NCBI GenBank assembly: GCA_045530865.1 | Contig: JAZSCX010000061.1 | Location: forward strand, 1 to 38,632 | Origin: Avoscillospira sp045530865 | GTDB lineage: Bacteria; Bacillota; Clostridia; Oscillospirales; Oscillospiraceae | Reading direction: 5' to 3' | Length of the DNA stretch: 38,632 bases | In this document: one piece after another, positions 24,043-33,025 of the stretch | How the letters are laid out: every line of letters starts with the position of its first letter | How positions within the stretch are numbered: the stretch's first letter is position 1 | Position numbers and translations under genes: made by a program | Notes under the pieces: generated by a model | Databases searched by the model: none | The model's input: only the letters and a program-made list of their open reading frames with translations | Told to the model about the DNA's origin: nothing

Positions 24043-24619
24043 TCATTTCCTCCTTGATTTCCCGCAGGCGTTCCTGTAGAAGTGTGATTTTGTTATCTTT
24101 CATCATGTCGCTTACCAACTCTGTTCGCTCTTCCGGCGAACCTACCGTCAGCAAATCCAACATATACTGTGTACATTCGAGCATATGGCAGGCTTCCACG
24201 AAACGGTCATCCGGATCCTCGTCCGGTGTCTGAGGCGAAAAGCGTACCTTCCAATCCTGTAAGATTTGCAGATACTCTCGCAAAGCACGGAAGCAAAGAC
24301 GTTCATTGTCTGCCTGCGTCCTGTACAAGTTCAGCTTGGTGAGGATGGACGGCTTGTCCTTTTGAACACCGAAGTCGGCACTCAATTTCTGTGCAGCTTC
24401 CAAAGAGGTGATCCCGAACAGCTTGGATGTGAAGTCAATCACATCTCCCTTGGTTCCGCAGCCGAAGCAGTAAAAGTAGTCCTCATTCAGCTTTATGCTT
24501 GGATGCCGGTCATTGTGGAACGGACAGCAAACCATCCCGTTTCGGCCAACATTCAAGCCGAAGTGTTCCGCTGCCATCCTCGGTGTGACCGTGGATTTGA
24601 CGGCTTCAAAAATTGTCAT
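24029..24619 (-). CDS. CHC2 zinc-finger DNA primase domain protein
   Basis: This 196-residue protein has a CHC2 zinc-binding module: C32PFH35 and C51FGC54 in CCPFHNDRHPS and YFYCFGCGTKGDVIDF. This module is the DNA-recognition part of DnaG-type primases. The catalytic TOPRIM domain is absent, so the protein would act with the adjacent helicase or a host primase. The ATG at 24619 is chosen with AAGGAG eight bases upstream. It overlaps the next gene by 14 bases. It is the first gene of the minus-strand replication and mobilization operon. Confidence 0.88.
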   Translation of the reverse strand: MTIFEAVKSTVTPRMAAEHFGLNVGRNGMVCCPFHNDRHPSIKLNEDYFYCFGCGTKGDVIDFTSKLFGITSLEAAQKLSADFGVQKDKPSILTKLNLYRTQADNERLCFRALREYLQILQDWKVRFSPQTPDEDPDDRFVEACHMLECTQYMLDLLTVGSPEERTELVSDMMKDNKITLLQERLREIKEEMNEQT

Positions 24620-24720
24620 AGGCATGTCTCCTTCCGATTTTTCTGACAAATTTTCTTTGTCAACTGAATATACGGTGAAAAAGTCTTAGACCTAAAAAAT
24701 CAGGCGGATGTGCAAGAAAA

Positions 24721-24767
24721 CAAAAAGCCCTCCTGCTTTTCTTGCAAAAATGCAAGGGCAGAAGGGC
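24721..24767 (-). terminator. Minus-strand terminator-like or leader hairpin upstream of the primase operon
   Basis: Outer stem GCCCTCCTGC (24727-24736) with GCAGAAGGGC (24758-24767) has one mismatch; inner stem CTTGCA (24741-24746) with TGCAAG (24751-24756) is perfect. On the minus strand it is followed by TTTTTG. It lies about 100 bp before the first minus-strand gene. It either ends transcription coming from the right or works as a transcribed leader attenuator. Confidence 0.5.
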
Positions 24768-24789
24768 GTTAAACAGAATATGAATTGAT

Positions 24790-24864
24790 TTTTCACGCCG
24801 AAAGGTGAATAAAAAGTGAATTTTCACTTTAGACTATTGAAAATTATGAAAATATGAGTATAAT
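24790..24864 (+). promoter_or_regulatory. Promoter and palindromes before the AlbA_2 gene
   Basis: TTGAAA (24837-24842), a 16-bp spacer and TATAAT (24859-24864) make a strong promoter for the plus-strand defence genes. Just upstream are AAAGTGAA and TTCACTTT around TT (24813-24830), and a looser TTCAC/GGTGAA pair at about 24791-24808. The two palindromes share the GTGAA word and lie between the divergent operons, so they look like operators. The cognate regulator is unknown. Confidence 0.6.
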
Positions 24865-24893
24865 ATAATCAAGCTACAATGGAGGTGCTGTAT

Positions 24894-26204
24894 ATGCAAT
24901 ATGAAAGCGAGCGCATTGAATATAAATCTCAGATGATCGATGACATCTACAAGGAAGTCATCGCATTTGCAAATACGGACGGCGGCGTGATTTATCTCGG
25001 TATTGATGATAAGGGCAACCTGATCGGCATTGAGAACGTGGACGAAACCTACACTCGCCTGACCAATGGCATCCGTGATGCAATCGCACCGGATGTGACC
25101 ATGTTCGTGCGGTATGTCCTCCAGGATAACAAAGTAATTCAGATCGAAGTTGCAGAAGGCAGCTATAAGCCCTACTATCTGAAATCCAAAGGCATGAAGC
25201 CCACCGGCGTCTATGTCCGTCAGGGCACATCCAGCGTGCAGGCTTCCCCAGAGCAGATTCGTCAGATGATCAAAGAGTCGGATGGCGACACTTATGAAGA
25301 TGCTCGCTGCCTTGAACAAGAGCTAACCTTCCATGCTGCAGAGGCCGCATTTGATCGCTACGGTGTCGAGTTTTCCGCCCAGAAATATCGTGCCCTGGGC
25401 ATCACGCAAAATGATATCTACACAAACCTCGCCTTGCTCATGTCCGACCAGTGCCTTCACACCACAAAAATTGCCGTTTTCAAAGATGAGTTCTGTACAG
25501 AGTTCCGTGACAGCAAGGAGTTCTGCGGCTCGGTGTTCAAGCAGTTTGAAGATTCGGTAAACTATCTTGCTTTGTGCAACAAGACTGCTTCCACGATCAA
25601 GGGTGTCGTTCGCACCGACAAGAAAGACTATCCCGAAGAGGCCATCCGTGAAGCGCTGCTCAATGCTCTTGTGCATCGTGACTACGGATTCAGCGGCAGC
25701 ATCATTATTAACGTGAACGACAGCAAAATGGAGTTTATTTCTCTCGGCGGCCTTCTGCCCGGTCTCTCAACCGAAGATATTCGCATTGGTGTTTCTCAGC
25801 CGAGAAATAAAAAGCTGGCAGAAGTGTTCCACCGCCTACGTTTGATTGAAAGCTATGGCACCGGTATTCGCCGTATTTTCAAGCTGTACGAAAACTGCCC
25901 TGTGCAGCCCAGCATTGAGGCAACCGCAAATGCGTTCAAAATCGTACTGCCTAACATGAACGCTACCGGCGCTGCGAATGAAAGCACCCCCGTACTCGCA
26001 GAAAAAGCACCTGTAGCAATTACGCCCCAGATGAAAGCGGTAATGGATTATCTGGCAGAGTATGGCGAAATGACCGACGAAGATCTGCAGGAGCTGCTGA
26101 ATGTTAAAAAGACAAGAGCATATTTGCTCGCCCGTCAGATGAACGAGAATGGGCTGATTGAGATTGTTGGCAGAGGTGCGGGCAAGAAGTACAGATTGAA
26201 GTGA
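24894..26204 (+). CDS. AlbA_2/Schlafen-type domain protein with GHKL-like ATPase and C-terminal winged helix
   Basis: This 436-residue protein begins with an AlbA_2 (Schlafen AAA_4) domain: ERIEYKSQ at 6-13, KEVIAFANTDGGVIYLGIDDKG near 20-41. A later region, IREALLNALVHRDYGFSGSIIINV with SYGTGIRRI, matches the HATPase_c_4 ATP-binding module usually fused to it. The C-terminus (QMKAVMDYLAEYGEMTDEDLQELLNVKKTRAYLLARQMNENGLIEIVG) is a winged helix. Members are annotated as transcriptional regulators or RecG-like, and many lie in defence islands. ATG 24894 has GGAGG eight bases upstream. It is 10 bp before the next gene and likely co-transcribed. Confidence 0.87.
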   Translation: MQYESERIEYKSQMIDDIYKEVIAFANTDGGVIYLGIDDKGNLIGIENVDETYTRLTNGIRDAIAPDVTMFVRYVLQDNKVIQIEVAEGSYKPYYLKSKGMKPTGVYVRQGTSSVQASPEQIRQMIKESDGDTYEDARCLEQELTFHAAEAAFDRYGVEFSAQKYRALGITQNDIYTNLALLMSDQCLHTTKIAVFKDEFCTEFRDSKEFCGSVFKQFEDSVNYLALCNKTASTIKGVVRTDKKDYPEEAIREALLNALVHRDYGFSGSIIINVNDSKMEFISLGGLLPGLSTEDIRIGVSQPRNKKLAEVFHRLRLIESYGTGIRRIFKLYENCPVQPSIEATANAFKIVLPNMNATGAANESTPVLAEKAPVAITPQMKAVMDYLAEYGEMTDEDLQELLNVKKTRAYLLARQMNENGLIEIVGRGAGKKYRLK

Positions 26205-26214
26205 GGACAAAAAT

Positions 26215-28308
26215 ATGGATGCACATAAACTTTGGATGCTCAGAGACTTTATAGGAACAAATAAAGTCTTGTTCCGTATTCCTGTATATCAGCGTAATTA
26301 TGACTGGTCGGAATCCAACTGCAACCGCCTGTTGGACGATATTTACGGCATCATGCAAAGCGGCGATAAACATTTTCTTGGCACAATCGTCTTTATGGCT
26401 GCTAAAAGCGGTGGTTTTGCATTACAGGAATATATCATCATAGACGGTCAGCAGCGTCTGACAACTTTGATGCTTATTTTGAAAGCGCTTTCCGTTGTTG
26501 CAGAAAGTGTTGGCGATGATTGCTACCACGAGATCGAAGAACAGTATCTGCACAATAAATATTGTGATGAGGAATTCAAGGTTAAATTGAAGCCCATCAA
26601 ATCAGACAATAATCAATTCCTTCTCCTGTTGGAAGACAAGATTGATGAAATGGATGAGGATACTCATATCTACCATAACTTTATGCTCTGTAAAGAGCGC
26701 TTTGAGCGCTGGGCAGAAAAGGGCATCAATCCGTCTCAGGTGCTTGATGCCCTGACAAAATTAGAGATTGTTGAAATTGTTCTCACCAAGGGTGAAGATG
26801 ATCCGCAAGTTATTTTTGAAAGCATCAATTCTACCGGTTTGGAGCTATCCAACGCCGACCTCATTCGAAATTACCTGCTGATGAATGCGGATGACCAAGA
26901 GAAGCTGTATGAAAACTACTGGCTGTACATTGAAAAAACGCTCCGCAACAAAATGGATTACTCCAATTTGGATGCATTCTTCATGCAGTATATCGTTTAT
27001 AAGACCAGTAAGCCCGTAAATAGCAGACAGCTTTACAACAGTTTCGTGAAGTTGTTCAAGGACAGCGGCTATTCACAGGAAAGCATTTTGAAGGAGCTGC
27101 GGTACTATGCCGAGATTTTCGGAGCCTTCGTTTACGGCAGCGACAAATATTCTGATCGTATCAACAAACTGCTGTATCGTTTGCGTGTGTTAAATCAGAC
27201 TACTTGCTATCCCTTCTTGCTGCACGTATTTGACGACTATCATCAGGGAGTTATTACCGAAGAAACCGTAGAAAAGATTCTGCAATTCATCCTTGCATAC
27301 CTGTTACGCAGAATGGTTTGCGGCGTTCCTTCCAACACCCTGCGTGGATTGTTCACATATCTGTACAACCGTATTTTCAAGGTGGCATCCAACAAGCAAA
27401 AGTATTACGAAACGCTCAATAAGTTCCTATTTACGGTTTCTTCGAAGGATGTCATTCCTTCTGCGGCAGAATTCGAAAGAGCTCTGCAAAAAGCAAATAT
27501 TTATGGTAACAACGCATTGTGTCGTTTCCTTCTGTTGGATATCGAAAATGGTGACGGTAAAGAAAACCTGCAAGCTGCGAATCTTACCATCGAACATATT
27601 ATGCCTCAGACGTTGAGTGCGGACTGGAGCCATATCCGTCCCGAAGAACACGAAGAATATCTCCACACACTCGGCAATCTTTCCGTTACCGGATATAATT
27701 CTGAGCTGTCAAACAAGAGCTTTGCCGAGAAACAGGACATCATCCGTGAAAATTCAAAGGCAGTTGTTTTGAACAGCGATGTCTTGGATAAAGAGAGCTG
27801 GAACATTGCGGATATTCAGGCCAGAGCAAAACGCCTTGCGGGAATTGTTTTGACAAGATACAAAATTGACCGTGCTCTTGATGATTCGATAGAATTTGAG
27901 TACATAGAAACATTGACACTCGATAATTATGATGAAGTCACAGGAAAAAAGCTGGTCTCTTTTAAGTTGTTCGGTGAAACGTATCGCCAGAACAAGTATG
28001 CTCTTATGCTGCTGGATGTTATCAAATTGCTGGACAAAAAGATTCCCGGCAAGTTGCAGACATTGGCAGAAAACAATTATTCCTTCAACTCTACAAAGCG
28101 CAAGCATGTGCATTTGAATCTTGATGGATCGGGTATGCGCTGGCCGTGGAAAGTTACTGATGGCATCTATTTGGAAGCCAATCTGTCGGCATGGTCTTGC
28201 GTCCGATTCATTGAAAACCTACTGTCCGAATTCGGTTTTGAGAAAGATCAGTTCTCTTTCAATATTGTTGCGGAAGAACCCAGCGAGACCGACGATGACG
28301 AAGAATAA
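26215..28308 (+). CDS. DUF262/DUF1524 (GmrSD-like) protein, putative modified-DNA nuclease
   Basis: This 697-residue protein has an N-terminal DUF262 ParB/sulfiredoxin-like NTPase motif set: IPVYQRNYDW at about 22-31, LGTIVF, DGQQRLTTL at about 77-85. A DUF1524 His-Me/HNH nuclease segment, TIEHIMPQTLSADW, sits near residue 460, followed by LGNLSVTGYNSELSNKSF. This is the architecture of GmrSD type IV restriction enzymes, which cut modified (for example glucosylated) phage DNA. The last 150 residues form an uncharacterised domain. It follows the AlbA_2 gene by 10 bp, so the two may work together. Direct function is inferred from family. Confidence 0.9.
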   Translation: MDAHKLWMLRDFIGTNKVLFRIPVYQRNYDWSESNCNRLLDDIYGIMQSGDKHFLGTIVFMAAKSGGFALQEYIIIDGQQRLTTLMLILKALSVVAESVGDDCYHEIEEQYLHNKYCDEEFKVKLKPIKSDNNQFLLLLEDKIDEMDEDTHIYHNFMLCKERFERWAEKGINPSQVLDALTKLEIVEIVLTKGEDDPQVIFESINSTGLELSNADLIRNYLLMNADDQEKLYENYWLYIEKTLRNKMDYSNLDAFFMQYIVYKTSKPVNSRQLYNSFVKLFKDSGYSQESILKELRYYAEIFGAFVYGSDKYSDRINKLLYRLRVLNQTTCYPFLLHVFDDYHQGVITEETVEKILQFILAYLLRRMVCGVPSNTLRGLFTYLYNRIFKVASNKQKYYETLNKFLFTVSSKDVIPSAAEFERALQKANIYGNNALCRFLLLDIENGDGKENLQAANLTIEHIMPQTLSADWSHIRPEEHEEYLHTLGNLSVTGYNSELSNKSFAEKQDIIRENSKAVVLNSDVLDKESWNIADIQARAKRLAGIVLTRYKIDRALDDSIEFEYIETLTLDNYDEVTGKKLVSFKLFGETYRQNKYALMLLDVIKLLDKKIPGKLQTLAENNYSFNSTKRKHVHLNLDGSGMRWPWKVTDGIYLEANLSAWSCVRFIENLLSEFGFEKDQFSFNIVAEEPSETDDDEE

Positions 28309-28326
28309 ATTTAGGGAGGTGCCGCA

Positions 28327-29127
28327 ATGGAACAGACTTATCTTCCCGGTAAAATCCGTGACCGCATACAGGACTTAATGAAATCCAACAAGGTTACGCA
28401 GGCCGAGCTTGCTACCCGTATTGGATGTTCGGAAAGTATGCTGAGCCGTTTCATCAGCGGCAAAACAGACAAGCTGGGCGATGAAAATATTATCCGCCTT
28501 GCCCGTGTGTTCAATGTCTCCACCGACTTCCTGCTTGGCGAAGTCGATATCCCCAACCGTCTGAATTACGATATTTCCGAGCTTGGCCTGTCGGTACAGG
28601 CTGCGAGAAATCTGTACACCCATAAAGTGAATCCGCAGGTGGTCAATGCTTTGCTTGAAAATCCGGAGTTTGCCAACACCACAAATCTGATCTCCGGTTA
28701 CTTAGATGACGAGCTCGCCAAGGGCTTTGCAGCACAAAACCAACTGTACGCAACAGTCGCCAGTATGCTGAAAAGCCAACCGGAGGCAGTTGCCGACGTT
28801 AAGAAATTACAGACTCCGGCATATCAGGCAGACCTGACGGCGATTCAGAGGTCATTTATGGCTGCGGTTCAGGCAGTCAAGAAAGAGGTCGGCAACGACT
28901 TATCTGCCAACCGTGAATTGACCTCGCAAGCGGTAAAAAAGATTTATGCCGAACTGACCAAAGGGCAAAAGAAGCTCAATCGCAAAATCACCGCAGAGCA
29001 GATCGGTGAAGCGGTGGCACAATCCGTTTCCCATCTTCCCAGTATTGATACAGAAGCGGTCAAGCAGATGTTTCTTGCGATGATCGGCACGGTAAAGAAC
29101 AATGAAAAGAGACCCGATGACCAATGA
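28327..29127 (+). CDS. XRE-family helix-turn-helix regulator with long C-terminal domain
   Basis: This 266-residue protein has an N-terminal helix-turn-helix at about residues 10-65 (VTQAELATRIGCSESMLSRFISGKT). It is followed by about 195 mostly helical residues with no recognised domain. AGGGAGG lies upstream of the ATG. It is 18 bp after the DUF262 gene and overlaps the sigma-like gene downstream. Regulators of this form are common in conjugative and mobilizable elements in Firmicutes. Likely control of the island's operons is inference. Confidence 0.85.
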   Translation: MEQTYLPGKIRDRIQDLMKSNKVTQAELATRIGCSESMLSRFISGKTDKLGDENIIRLARVFNVSTDFLLGEVDIPNRLNYDISELGLSVQAARNLYTHKVNPQVVNALLENPEFANTTNLISGYLDDELAKGFAAQNQLYATVASMLKSQPEAVADVKKLQTPAYQADLTAIQRSFMAAVQAVKKEVGNDLSANRELTSQAVKKIYAELTKGQKKLNRKITAEQIGEAVAQSVSHLPSIDTEAVKQMFLAMIGTVKNNEKRPDDQ

Positions 29128-29746
29128 ACAGCTCTGTGCGTTGGCCAAGCAGGGCGACGCCGATGCACAGAATCTGCTGATCGAAAACAATCTCCGCTTT
29201 ATCAAAAAGACAGCGTATGAGGTGTGGAGCGCACAAGCTGAGCTGAACCGTTCTCTGCGAATCTCGCTTGACGATCTTGCGCAGGAAGGCTCGTTGGGCT
29301 TGTTCGGTTGCGTCGACAGCTACAATCCCGACAGCGGAAACCTGTTTCTGACATACGCCGCTCCTGCAATACGGAACGCCATGATCGACTACATCCGCTC
29401 ACAGAATGTATCCTTTGAGGCGAAGAATCTGAACAGCATCATTTCGCTGGATGAACTGGCGAAGGACGAAGTTCGGAGCAGGCATAATTTCACTGCCGAC
29501 CCTATCTGTCAGACACCGGAGCAGATTTATCTGGCACAGGAACGGATCGATGATATCCATCATGCCTTGTACATGATCGAGGACAGAGAGGAACAGTATC
29601 TGCGTTACCGTTTTGGTTTCGAAGACGATATGGAGCATCCGCTGACGGAAACGGCAAAGCATTTTCATCTGTCTGAAAGCAGAGCAAAATCCACGGAAGC
29701 GCTTGCCCTGGATAACGTGTGGTTGGAGCTGCCGTGGTGGTATTAG
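29102..29746 (+). CDS. Sigma-70-like factor carried by the island
   Basis: This protein of up to 214 residues resembles a sigma-70 family member: LIENNLRFIKKTAYEVW, DDLAQEGSLGLFGCVDSYNP and LTYAAPAIRNAMIDYIRS cover region 2. A C-terminal part, ALYMIEDREEQYLRYRFGFEDDMEHPLTETAKHFHLSESRAKSTEALALD, is like region 4. Alternative start ATG 29117 is nearer an AAGAGA stretch; neither start has a strong site. It overlaps the XRE gene by 26 bases, or 11 with the later start. Such element-borne sigma-like proteins may drive transfer or cargo genes. Confidence 0.85.
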   Translation: MKRDPMTNEQLCALAKQGDADAQNLLIENNLRFIKKTAYEVWSAQAELNRSLRISLDDLAQEGSLGLFGCVDSYNPDSGNLFLTYAAPAIRNAMIDYIRSQNVSFEAKNLNSIISLDELAKDEVRSRHNFTADPICQTPEQIYLAQERIDDIHHALYMIEDREEQYLRYRFGFEDDMEHPLTETAKHFHLSESRAKSTEALALDNVWLELPWWY

Positions 29747-30382
29747 GAGCACGGGGATGCGTCGCTGCGGCGGGCTTTATATACCTCTTGCTCCCCCGGT
29801 GATGCCGCACAGCGTCGGTCGCTGACCTGCGCTTTGCCGCACCACCTACACCCAAAGAACGAATATCCGCAAGCCTCCGTGCTTGCAAATATTCGCCCTT
29901 CTGCTGACATAGAAAACGGTCTGTCCGGTACGGTGACAGTCCCTTTCCAGCGTCAGCGGTCGCAAAAGGTATAACACACTAGACTTTGCCGAGCAAAATC
30001 GTGTGCCAACAGGGCGCTTCTCGCCCCTATTGGAAACCCGGAAGTCAAGGAATCTGCAATCCCTTGACAATCCCAGCCGTTTTGAAATGTGTACCCAAAA
30101 ACGAAAAAGGGAGTTTGTGAGGACACATTCCAAAACCAAAAATCCCATGAAAGCTTCTCGGACAAGAAGAGAAATTCTCAAGGGATTTTCGATGCCGCAT
30201 TCATGGAAACGGGAGCAATTTATGCGTCATGCACCACTGTGGTGCTGTAAGTTTACAATCTTTGCGGTTCTATGTCAGGAACGATCATAAAAAGCTCTTG
30301 CAACTATCCTGATTATGATTGTGATTATATCGGATTATGAAATAATATTTGACGCCTAACATCTTGTAAAAGGAGGAACACC
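29747..30382 (+). other. 636-bp non-coding region with several hairpins
   Basis: No convincing gene is seen on either strand. Hairpins include CGAATATCCGCAAGC (29860-29874) with GCTTGCAAATATTCG (29881-29895; two mismatched positions), GGGCG/CGCCC around CTTCT (30012-30026), and GTCAAGG with CCTTGAC (30044-30068). The right end must carry the promoter of the SNF2 operon; TTGTGA (30319-30324), 16 bp, AATAAT (30341-30346) is a weak candidate. AAAGGAGGAACACC then gives the ribosome-binding site. A structured RNA, an attachment or transfer site, or a decayed gene are all possible. Confidence 0.5.
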
Positions 30383-33025
30383 ATGCAGCAGACACCGTTT
30401 CATGCATACTACACTGCGAGACAACTGGACACATTGCCTGATGCGGAGAAGCTGTTGCCGGTGTTTGCCTCCTCCGATATCCAGGTGTATCCATTCCAAA
30501 TTGCTGCCGCAAGCTTTGCTCTGCGTTCCTCTTACCAAAAAGGTGTAATCCTTTGCGATGAAGCAGGAATGGGCAAGAGCCATGAAGCTATGCTTATTAT
30601 GGCACAGCGGTGGATGGAAGGACAAACAAGAATCCTACTGTGTATCCCCAATGCTGACCTGCTCGTTCAGTGGACGGATTTGTTGGATGCGCACTATACA
30701 GTTCCATATTGTGTCCTGACAAAGAATGCGGATTGGGATCCTGAAACGGGATTTGATCAAAGCGGTATTGTGATCACAACGTATGATTTTGCGGCTGATC
30801 ACGAAGCGGAAGCATCGGTAGTTGCTTGGGACCTGGCAGTATTTGAAGAGGCAAACGCCCTGTCCGGTGTTTATCAGGAGGACAACAAGCAAGCAAAAGC
30901 CCTATACCGAATTGTGGGCAATGCTTTTAAGGTGCTGCTGACCGGAACACCAATCGCAAAGAATATCATGGACCTTTACGGTCTGGTTTGGTTCATCGAT
31001 AACACGGTACTTCCGGAGGAAAAGGAATTCCTTGCCCGATATCTGCGCAAACCGGAGAACTATCCGGAATTGGCGGAGCGGGTCAGCAAATTCTGCTTCC
31101 GGACACTCCGCTCACAAGCCAAAGGCTATGCTAAGATCCCCGAGCGTGTTTTGTTTACATACGAGTACAAACCTTCCTCTCAGGAACAGAAGCTGTACGA
31201 TCTTCTGTACGCCTATATCAACAAACCAAACAAGCTGGCATTTCCCGAGATGGAAACTTATGATCTGGCACTGCGCCTTCTAAGCCTGCAAAGTTCATCC
31301 ACTGCAGCAATTGCCCAAACCATTAAGGGCATTATAAAACGCCTTGAGAAAATAGCTGATGCTGCCGATGAGATCGCGCAGCTTCAGGATGTTCTGGATG
31401 CCTGCCAGAATATCTCTGTGGACACAAAAGCAAAAGAACTGTTGCGGGTCTTGGCGAAAGGTTTCGCGGTGATGAAAAAGGCAGGCGCTCCTAAGAAAGC
31501 GGTTATTTTCACCGAGAGCGTAGAAACCCAAAAGATGCTGTATACTCTGTTGAGCAAGAAATATAAAGCCGTGGTTTATAACGGCAGCGCAGATTATTCT
31601 GCCATCCGTCAATTTAAGCAAGACTGCGAGGTCCTGATCTCCACGGATAATGGTGCAAAAGGCTTCAACTTGGAAGACGCAGCGTTTGTTATCCACTATG
31701 ATCTGCTCTACAATACTCTCAAGATGGAGCAGCGGATCGACCGCTGCCATCGAATCGGCCAGAAGAACGATGTTCTCTCCATTGCGTTTATCAATCAGAA
31801 TAACTTTGCGGATGTACGCAAGCTGGAACTGGTAAGCAAGCGCATGTTGGTTTCAGACGGCGTATTTGGCGTCAGCGACGATGTGATCGGCGGCTTTTCC
31901 AATGACTTGGACGACGCTTTGAGCGTGATCGGCGAAAAACTTCGCACTCGGATACAGGTGGAAAACGATCACCATGCGGTGCTGTCTGCCCGTGCGGAAG
32001 AAAACAAGGCAGCAGTTGCAGCTGCCGAAGATATCCTGTTTACCACATTCACAAAAGAACTGGCAGATAAGATCCACCTTACGCCCCGGTATGTGGATGA
32101 ACGGACTGTAGAGATGAACCGCTCTTTGTGGGAAGCAGTAAAATGGTTCTTTATTCGCTATAATGAAGAGCATAGTGACTGCTATTATGTGATTGATGAA
32201 GAAGCGCAGACTATCACAGCAACAGACTACGAAACCCTGCCGACCCTGTTTTACTACTGGAATGGCAGCAGAAATAAGAAATACCAGAGCCAAAAGCAGT
32301 ACGGCATGGCAAAGGATTTTAAACCACGCCACGGAAGGATCACACTTTCCAGCATTATCGGTCGGGGTATCATCCATGAACTGGAATGCCCAGACTCTGG
32401 CGTTCTACAGGTACAATCTGATATAGAGCCAGCTACCGTTGGGTTATATCATGTTACGTTGCTTTCAGGAAAGGTACCCGTTGCGGAGCATTCGGTTTTG
32501 GTAGGCCAAAATGAGTCTGGTGAAATGCTGACAGATGCGCAGTGCTTAGCCTTACTTTCTAAACCGGTATTGCAGTTTTCGCAAAGTGAGCATAGTGCGC
32601 CGCATTGGCTGAAATCCGGCAGCACAACACACGCTCTTGACCGACTGGTCCCGGTTGAGGACCTGATTGCCGCACAGATGGAAAAGCTTTCACCTATCCA
32701 TCAGGAAGAACTGGCTCGATTGAAGCTGCAAGTGGCAGGCAAAAAGGCAGCAATCTCTAAGGAGATCGACGCACTGGAAGCGCAGATCAAAAGTCTGGAG
32801 GCAGTACGCAACGGGATCACCAATGACCGCTTGCGCTTACTGGCTATGGAAAAGCAGATCAATCAGTTGCGGCAGGAATATATGTCCAAGCAGGAAAACC
32901 AGTTCTTTGATGCGATGCGTCTGGATCTGGAATTGGAAGAACAGATGAACGCGTTGGCGGATAGAGATAGGTTGACCGCAAAAGTCGTTAGAGAATTTGT
33001 TATCAAAATGGAGGCTGCCCAATGA
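30383..33025 (+). CDS. SNF2-family helicase/ATPase with variant DEAH box
   Basis: This 880-residue protein has a SNF2/RapA-type two-domain motor: Walker A DEAGMGKS at about 59-66, motif II VFEEAN at 153-158 in place of DEAH, motif III LTGTP at 186-190, motif V TDNGAKGFNL at 421-430 and motif VI QRIDRCHRIGQ at 450-460. The C-terminal third has a beta-rich part and a coiled coil (about 740-860). SNF2 enzymes translocate on duplex DNA; in restriction islands they occur in DISARM and other systems. The Asp-to-Glu and His-to-Asn changes in motif II may alter hydrolysis. It overlaps the next gene by four bases and starts the operon. Confidence 0.92.
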   Translation: MQQTPFHAYYTARQLDTLPDAEKLLPVFASSDIQVYPFQIAAASFALRSSYQKGVILCDEAGMGKSHEAMLIMAQRWMEGQTRILLCIPNADLLVQWTDLLDAHYTVPYCVLTKNADWDPETGFDQSGIVITTYDFAADHEAEASVVAWDLAVFEEANALSGVYQEDNKQAKALYRIVGNAFKVLLTGTPIAKNIMDLYGLVWFIDNTVLPEEKEFLARYLRKPENYPELAERVSKFCFRTLRSQAKGYAKIPERVLFTYEYKPSSQEQKLYDLLYAYINKPNKLAFPEMETYDLALRLLSLQSSSTAAIAQTIKGIIKRLEKIADAADEIAQLQDVLDACQNISVDTKAKELLRVLAKGFAVMKKAGAPKKAVIFTESVETQKMLYTLLSKKYKAVVYNGSADYSAIRQFKQDCEVLISTDNGAKGFNLEDAAFVIHYDLLYNTLKMEQRIDRCHRIGQKNDVLSIAFINQNNFADVRKLELVSKRMLVSDGVFGVSDDVIGGFSNDLDDALSVIGEKLRTRIQVENDHHAVLSARAEENKAAVAAAEDILFTTFTKELADKIHLTPRYVDERTVEMNRSLWEAVKWFFIRYNEEHSDCYYVIDEEAQTITATDYETLPTLFYYWNGSRNKKYQSQKQYGMAKDFKPRHGRITLSSIIGRGIIHELECPDSGVLQVQSDIEPATVGLYHVTLLSGKVPVAEHSVLVGQNESGEMLTDAQCLALLSKPVLQFSQSEHSAPHWLKSGSTTHALDRLVPVEDLIAAQMEKLSPIHQEELARLKLQVAGKKAAISKEIDALEAQIKSLEAVRNGITNDRLRLLAMEKQINQLRQEYMSKQENQFFDAMRLDLELEEQMNALADRDRLTAKVVREFVIKMEAAQ

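Noticed and set aside
29846..30181. 111-residue minus-strand frame in the intergenic gap
   Set aside because: No ribosome-binding site or recognisable domain; treated as non-coding sequence with hairpins.
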